Positions 59,980 to 64,000 of a DNA stretch of 64,000 bases are shown here, piece by piece (the first letter of the stretch is position 1; each line of letters starts with the position of its first letter). The position numbers and the translations under genes were made by a program. Origin of the DNA: Hippophae tibetana (taxonomy: Eukaryota; Streptophyta; Magnoliopsida; Rosales; Elaeagnaceae); contig CM072810.1 in the NCBI GenBank assembly GCA_037013495.1, positions 103,320,898-103,384,897 of the forward strand. The letters are read 5' to 3'. The notes below the pieces were generated by a model that made no database searches, had not been told where the DNA came from, and saw only the letters and a program-made list of their open reading frames with translations.

Positions 59980-60138
59980 TGTAAAACTCAGAATTCACTC
60001 TTATATTATTCATTCAAAGACACTACCTATTTATATACAAAGTTAGAGACAATCTTAGGTGACATACACCTAATACACAACTAATATATTCACCTAGTGT
60101 TAGACACCTAATACACACACAACTAATCGTCTTTAACA
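59980..60138 (-). repeat. 5' LTR of element C
   Basis: 159 bp; on the minus strand it starts TGTTAAAGACG and ends GAGTTTTACA. Confidence 0.95.
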
Positions 60139-60143
60139 GGGCA

Positions 60144-60361
60144 TAACACTTAACATGCATTGCCTTTGTTTATTGAAAGATGTTACATATAGATACTCTT
60201 GTGATGATGTTTGCTCCTAAGGAGTAAGAAACCTTAACAACACTTGTAAGAGCACATCTTCAATGTGGAAAACCCTAGTTTCTATGTTAGGCGTCTTGGC
60301 CATTCTACATTCCTTGTTAAGTCAAACATGTGGTAAGAGACCTCATAAGCTATATGACTTA
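60144..60361 (+). repeat. Family R, copy 3, right part
   Basis: Continues the repeat interrupted by element C and ends at ATGACTTA, where the LTR of element F begins. Confidence 0.82.
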
Positions 60362-60561
60362 TGTGAATGATAAATCAAAAAGCATGAAATCAAGAAGTTA
60401 TAATGGTATGTCATGTGATGATAAATCAAGAATCATGAAATAAGGAAGTGAAAATGGTATGTCAAATTGAATTTTAAATTAAATAATTATTACTTACAAT
60501 AGAGTTGAAAATATCTTCAATAGAAATTAAAATTGTCTTTTTACATTGATTCTTATATAAC

Positions 60562-61213
60562 TATTGGAGATAAAATTAAGGAGTAAATTAAGAAGTATCA
60601 ACTCTTTAATTCAAGGAATAAATTAAAGAGCTCTCATCCTAAGGAATAATTCAAGGAGAAAAAAAGAATCCTTAATGCAAGGAAAAAAACAAGGAATCCT
60701 TAATTCAAGGAAAAAAAATAAGGAATCCTTAATTCAAGGAAAAAAACAAAGAATTCTTAATTCAAGGAAAAAAACAAGGAATCCTTAATTCAAGAAGAGA
60801 AATAAGGAATCCTTAATTCAAGGAGAAAAACAAGGAATCCTTAATTTAAGGAGTAAAATAAGGAATCCTTAATTTAAATTAAGGAGTAAAACAAGGAATC
60901 CTCAATTTAAATTAAGGAGTAAAACAAGGAATCCTTAATTTAAATTAAGGAGTAAAACAAGGAATCCTTAATTCAAAGAATAAAACAAGGAATCCTTAAT
61001 TCAAAGAATAAAACAAAGAATCCTTAATTCAAGGAGTAAATCAAAGAATGTTTAATTCAAAGAGTAATTCAAGAAGTAAATCTCCTTATATATAGCTATA
61101 GAATTGTAATGAAAACATGAAAAAAAAATACAACTTTGAGATAACACTTATTTTATTTGGTAAGGCTTTTAGGCCTTAGCCTTTGGTCTTGGCATTTTCA
61201 ACACAAATTTTCA
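60562..61213 (+). repeat. 5' LTR of element G with expanded minisatellite
   Basis: Starts TATTGGAGATAAAATTAAGG. From about 60600 to 61070 it is a tandem array of roughly 28-bp units of the type AAGGAATCCTTAATTCAAGG with variable AAAAAC or GTAAAAC linkers, more than a dozen copies. The end (61080-61213) carries TATATATAGCTATAGAATTG, a promoter-like stretch shared with element E. Confidence 0.88.
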
Positions 61214-61550
61214 ATCTGATATTAGAGCAAGTCTATCTTGGTGAAAAAAAATTGTTATTCCTCTACTCAAAATGTGTTTGGCACTCTATCAGAGCCATTT
61301 CTTATTCCATTTTTTTAAACCAAATTTCTTGGTAATGATGGATTAAATCTCTCTTGCAGCTTTAACCTACCTAATGTGGAAGGGAATTATTGTGGTAAAA
61401 GGAAAGGTCCCACATCGACAACAACATTTTTTTGCTTCGCAATCAACACTTTTATTAGTTTTACCTTTGTTGCCTTGGCTTCTCATCAATTTCAATGACT
61501 TCTGTGCAAGCTTAGATCTATAAATCTTATGGATCCAGCTTGAGGGAGAG
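61214..61550 (+). other. Internal region of element G
   Basis: Non-coding. It begins with the primer-binding-like site, has an ATGTGGAAGGGAATTATTG segment and a GGTCCCACATCG word, and ends in the polypurine tract. Confidence 0.8.
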
Positions 61551-62021
61551 TATTGGAGATAAAATTAAGGAGTAAAACAAGGAATTCTTAATTCAATGAG
61601 TAAAACAAGGAATTCTTAATTCAATGAGTAAAACAAGGAATTCTTAATTCAATGAGTAAAACAAGGAATTCTTAATTCAAGGAGTAAAACAAAGAATTCT
61701 TAATTCAATGAGTAAAATAAGGAATTCTTAATTCAAGGAGTAAAACAAGGAATCCTTAATTCAAGGAGTAAAACAAGAAATCCTTAATTCAAGAAGTAAA
61801 ATAATGAATCCTTAATTCAAGGAGTAAAACAAGAAATTTTTAATTCAATGAGTAAATCAAAGAATGTTTAATTTAAAGAGTAATTCAAGGAGTAAATCTC
61901 TTTATATATAGTTATAGAATTGTAATAAAAACATGAAAGAAATAATACAACTTTTAGATAACATTTTTTTTTATTTGGTAAGGCCTTTAGGCCTTGGCCT
62001 TTTCAACACAAATTTTTAACA
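61551..62021 (+). repeat. 3' LTR of element G
   Basis: 471 bp; same start and end as the 5' LTR, but only about eleven minisatellite units (61565-61870). The length difference between the LTRs lies almost entirely in this array. Confidence 0.88.
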
Positions 62022-62316
62022 ATAACTTTAAGGTTGCATTGTAGATTAATAATTTAATAAAATGAGGTATTTCTTGATCTTGATCTTCTCTCTTCTTATG
62101 GTCTTCCTTCTTTATCTTTTTCAATGTCTTTCTTCTCAAAATCATTTCATAATATCATAGCAGTAAGGTTTTGGGATCGAGTTCTTATGACAACCCCAAA
62201 ACCAATTAAAAATTATAAGTTTAATAGACCTTGTAATAAGGAAAGAAAATTCACTATTGAAGAAAAATCAAGTAATGGGCCTTTGCAAAGGTAAAGTAAC
62301 ACACATTTGAGGGGAA

Positions 62317-62745
62317 ATGTTAAAGTATAAAAGACCAATAACAGGCCTATTCATGTACATTCGGAACAATCCAATTCAATGGTATTGTAAAATGCAAACT
62401 AATATTTACAGATTGAGCTTTGAGGCAGAATATAGAATTGTTGCAAGCTCTACACTTGAAGTTATGTGCATTGAGTCCTTAATAAATGAAATCAAAATTC
62501 CTATTTCTCATTGCCCAACTATTTGGTGTGATAACTTAAGCATTTTAGCTCTCTGTGCAATTCTAATTTTTCATGCTAGAACAAAGCATTATGAATTGGA
62601 CTTATATTTTTGTGCGTGATAGAGTCTTTGGCATCCAAATTGCTTGTGCTACACATACCCTCGAATGAGCAACCAGCTAACATCTTCACTAAGCCTTTAT
62701 TCATTTTAAAGTTTAATTGTTTGCACAGAAAACTTAATGGCATTT
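62317..62745 (+). pseudogene. Copia RNase H remnant of element F
   Basis: The plus strand reads NNPIQWYCKMQTNIYRLSFE, then AEYRIVASSTLEV, IWCDNLSILAL, HARTKHYELDL, and in a shifted frame NEQPANIFTKPL just before the polypurine tract. It is the C-terminal copia RNase H with a stop after FCA near 62619. Confidence 0.85.
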
Positions 62746-62753
62746 GAGGGAGA

Positions 62754-63074
62754 TATGAATAATAAATCAGAAAACGTGAAATCAAGAAGTGAAAATGGTA
62801 GGTCAAATGATGATAAATCAATAAGAATGAAATTAGGAAGTGAAAATGATATATCAAATAAAATTTGAAATTAAATAATTATAACTTGTAACAGAATTGA
62901 AAATATCTTCATTACAAATTATAATTATCTCTTTACATTATTGTTTATGTAAATGTAAGGTTACATTATAAATTAAAAATTAATGAAGTGAGCTATTTCC
63001 AGATTTTTATCTTCTCTTATTCTGCGTCTTTCTTCTTTATCTTCTTCAATGTCTTTCTACTCAAAATAATTTCA
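62754..63074 (+). repeat. 3' LTR of element F
   Basis: 321 bp; matches the split 5' LTR (60362-60561 plus 62027-62149), ending CTCAAAAT-ATTTCA. Its first base pair reads TA where the 5' copy has TG. Confidence 0.82.
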
Positions 63075-63955
63075 GCTAATATTTTATACTTGACGACTTG
63101 CTCCTAGCTAGATTCTCATTGACCATGTTTTGACGTATGACTTAAGCTTTTTCAAGGTCAAAGTAGTTTATCTGAAAAGATAGCGGTGAAAAATGCGAAA
63201 AACAAAATGAAGAACGGGAATTAATGTTCTTCATGTTTTCAACAGTTTAATTGGTACAACACACATATATCTTCCCCACAGATAACATTAAATGTTGAAT
63301 CCGATTTTTTTACTCTGTGTTCTTCATTCGAACCAGCAAAAATTGTGAGAACGATATGGATGTAGTATTTGTCAAAAACATTACAGTACATAACTCATAT
63401 ATTTGAGTGATAGAGAAAACTATTGGAATTTGTGGTTTACCTGAGGTATGAAATAGGTAGGAAATATATGGCAATTGTTTTTCTTCAAGATATTTATGTT
63501 TGTATGCCAGCAGATCACATGGAAGGAATGTTAACCCTGGTGAATAATATTATTCTTTATTTGAAGGCATATTGCATGTGCTCTTTGACTGATCATATAT
63601 GACATAGATAGGGTTGAAAATGTTTGAAAACATAAAATAACACAAGTATACGACATATACGATACGAAAAATAAATTTAGTTATACATAATCAATAATTT
63701 TTTATATTTTTAAAAAGTTTATTAATTCTTAATATTATAAGTAACACGAAAAAAATTGAAGTAAATTATTTTATGTATCAATTAATAAGTGATTTAGAAT
63801 GAATCATACCGATGGATCATAACTAACAGTTTCTAATAGAAACAGTTGTCTCTATATCTTAGAAAGCTGCTTTATTCTTTTGGGCATCTAAACAAAGCAC
63901 GTTATGTTTTGAATATGAATTCAAAGAAAGCAGTCCACACTACCCTATCCCTAGC
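63075..63955. other. Intergenic sequence, probable upstream region of a gene beyond the window
   Basis: No coding frame. AT content falls towards the right edge, where a promoter-like TATA box is found. Confidence 0.4.
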
Positions 63956-63963
63956 TATAAATA
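63956..63963 (+). promoter_or_regulatory. Putative TATA box at the right edge
   Basis: TATAAATA preceded by CCCTATCCCTAGC and followed by a C/A-rich stretch resembling a 5'UTR up to position 64000. The same box and a similar pyrimidine-rich lead-in occur upstream of the glutaredoxin at 29846. The gene itself is not in the window. Confidence 0.4.
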
Positions 63964-64000
63964 CTAGTACCAAAAGATAGCTAAACTTCAAAACAACTTA

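Larger units (their letters stand above)
55112..60138 (-). mobile_element. Young Ty1/copia LTR retrotransposon (element C)
   Basis: 5027 bp, flanked by the 5-bp target duplication GGGCA (55107-55111 and 60139-60143). Both 159-bp LTRs begin TGTAAAAC and end TTTAACA in plus orientation and differ at 4 positions (2.5 percent). PBS (TGGTATCAGAGC) and polypurine tract adjoin them on the minus strand. Gag, protease, integrase, RT and RNase H are all recognisable, but several stops and frame changes interrupt them, and the RT box reads YVDG instead of YVDD. It is inserted in repeat family R. Confidence 0.95.
60562..62021 (+). mobile_element. TRIM-like miniature LTR retrotransposon (element G)
   Basis: 1460 bp, flanked by the perfect 5-bp target duplication ATAAC (60557-60561 and 62022-62026). 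LTRs of 652 bp (60562-61213) and 471 bp (61551-62021) enclose only 337 bp, containing a primer-binding-like TGATATTAGAGC and a polypurine tract CTTGAGGGAGAG but no coding frame. Both the LTR ends and the polypurine neighbourhood are homologous to those of element E, so G is probably a deletion derivative of that copia family moved in trans. Confidence 0.88.
60362..63074 (+). mobile_element. Gutted copia element (element F) with a nested TRIM in its 5' LTR
   Basis: A 5' LTR (60362-62149, interrupted at 60562-62021) and a 3' LTR (62754-63074) enclose only a short leader and an RNase H remnant, so nearly all of gag-pol is deleted. The polypurine tract TTTGAGGGAGA precedes the 3' LTR. The primer-binding site is degenerate (TATCATAGCA near 62153). 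Possible target duplication is ACTTA against GCTAA (weak). Confidence 0.75.

Noticed and set aside
59530-60084. 184-codon plus-strand frame across the leader and LTR of element C
   Set aside because: Antisense to the element and spanning its leader duplication and LTR; length is explained by local GC richness.
1-64000. CRISPR arrays, rRNA and tRNA genes, bacterial operons
   Set aside because: No spaced identical repeats with unique spacers, no rRNA or cloverleaf tRNA genes, and no bacterial gene organisation were seen; the content is plant nuclear.

Overview
The window is nuclear DNA of a flowering plant, most likely a eudicot. It is AT-rich with long non-coding stretches, carries plant-specific CC-type glutaredoxins and a spliced OTU deubiquitinase gene, and is packed with Ty1/copia retrotransposons. 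I cannot name the species from sequence alone. Only three host genes look intact: a CC-type glutaredoxin with an unusual C-A-M-S active site (5977-6315, minus), an OTUD6B-like OTU-domain protease with one coding intron and a long 5'UTR intron (16943-18088, minus; 5'UTR exon near 19151), and a second CC-type glutaredoxin with C-C-I-C (29846-30154, plus). A promoter-like TATA box at 63956 suggests that another gene begins just beyond the right edge.

Left third (0-32 kb): a copia element (450-4595) whose gag-protease block is inverted relative to its RT; a tandem 184-bp duplication; the first glutaredoxin; a decayed retroelement region (about 10.9-16.5 kb) with large direct repeats, a plant-transposon-protein-like pseudogene and a gag remnant; the OTU gene; a second decayed copia (21692-26893); a solo LTR (28308-28793); the second glutaredoxin; and a nuclear copy of a mitochondrial mttB (tatC) fragment near 31.13-31.28 kb.

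Middle (32.7-42.3 kb): the most interesting object. CACTA-type terminal inverted repeats at 32729 and 42253, with subterminal tandem repeats, bracket about 9.5 kb that contains two exons of a SIP1-type aquaporin. The intron between these exons has received a 4.8-kb copia element with a perfect 5-bp target duplication (CCTAT). I read this as a gene-capturing (Pack-CACTA-like) element that was later invaded by copia.

Right third (42-64 kb): a Tnt1-like copia (45683-51028); a 1-kb direct repeat; and a repeat family successively invaded by a young copia (55112-60138, TSD GGGCA, LTRs 4/159 different), a gutted copia (60362-63074) and, inside that element's 5' LTR, a TRIM-like miniature retrotransposon (60562-62021, TSD ATAAC). 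The TRIM's LTRs are homologous to those of the copia inside the aquaporin intron. No element has an intact gag-pol frame. Most stops I could place fit transitions at Gln and Trp codons, as expected from decay of methylated cytosine.
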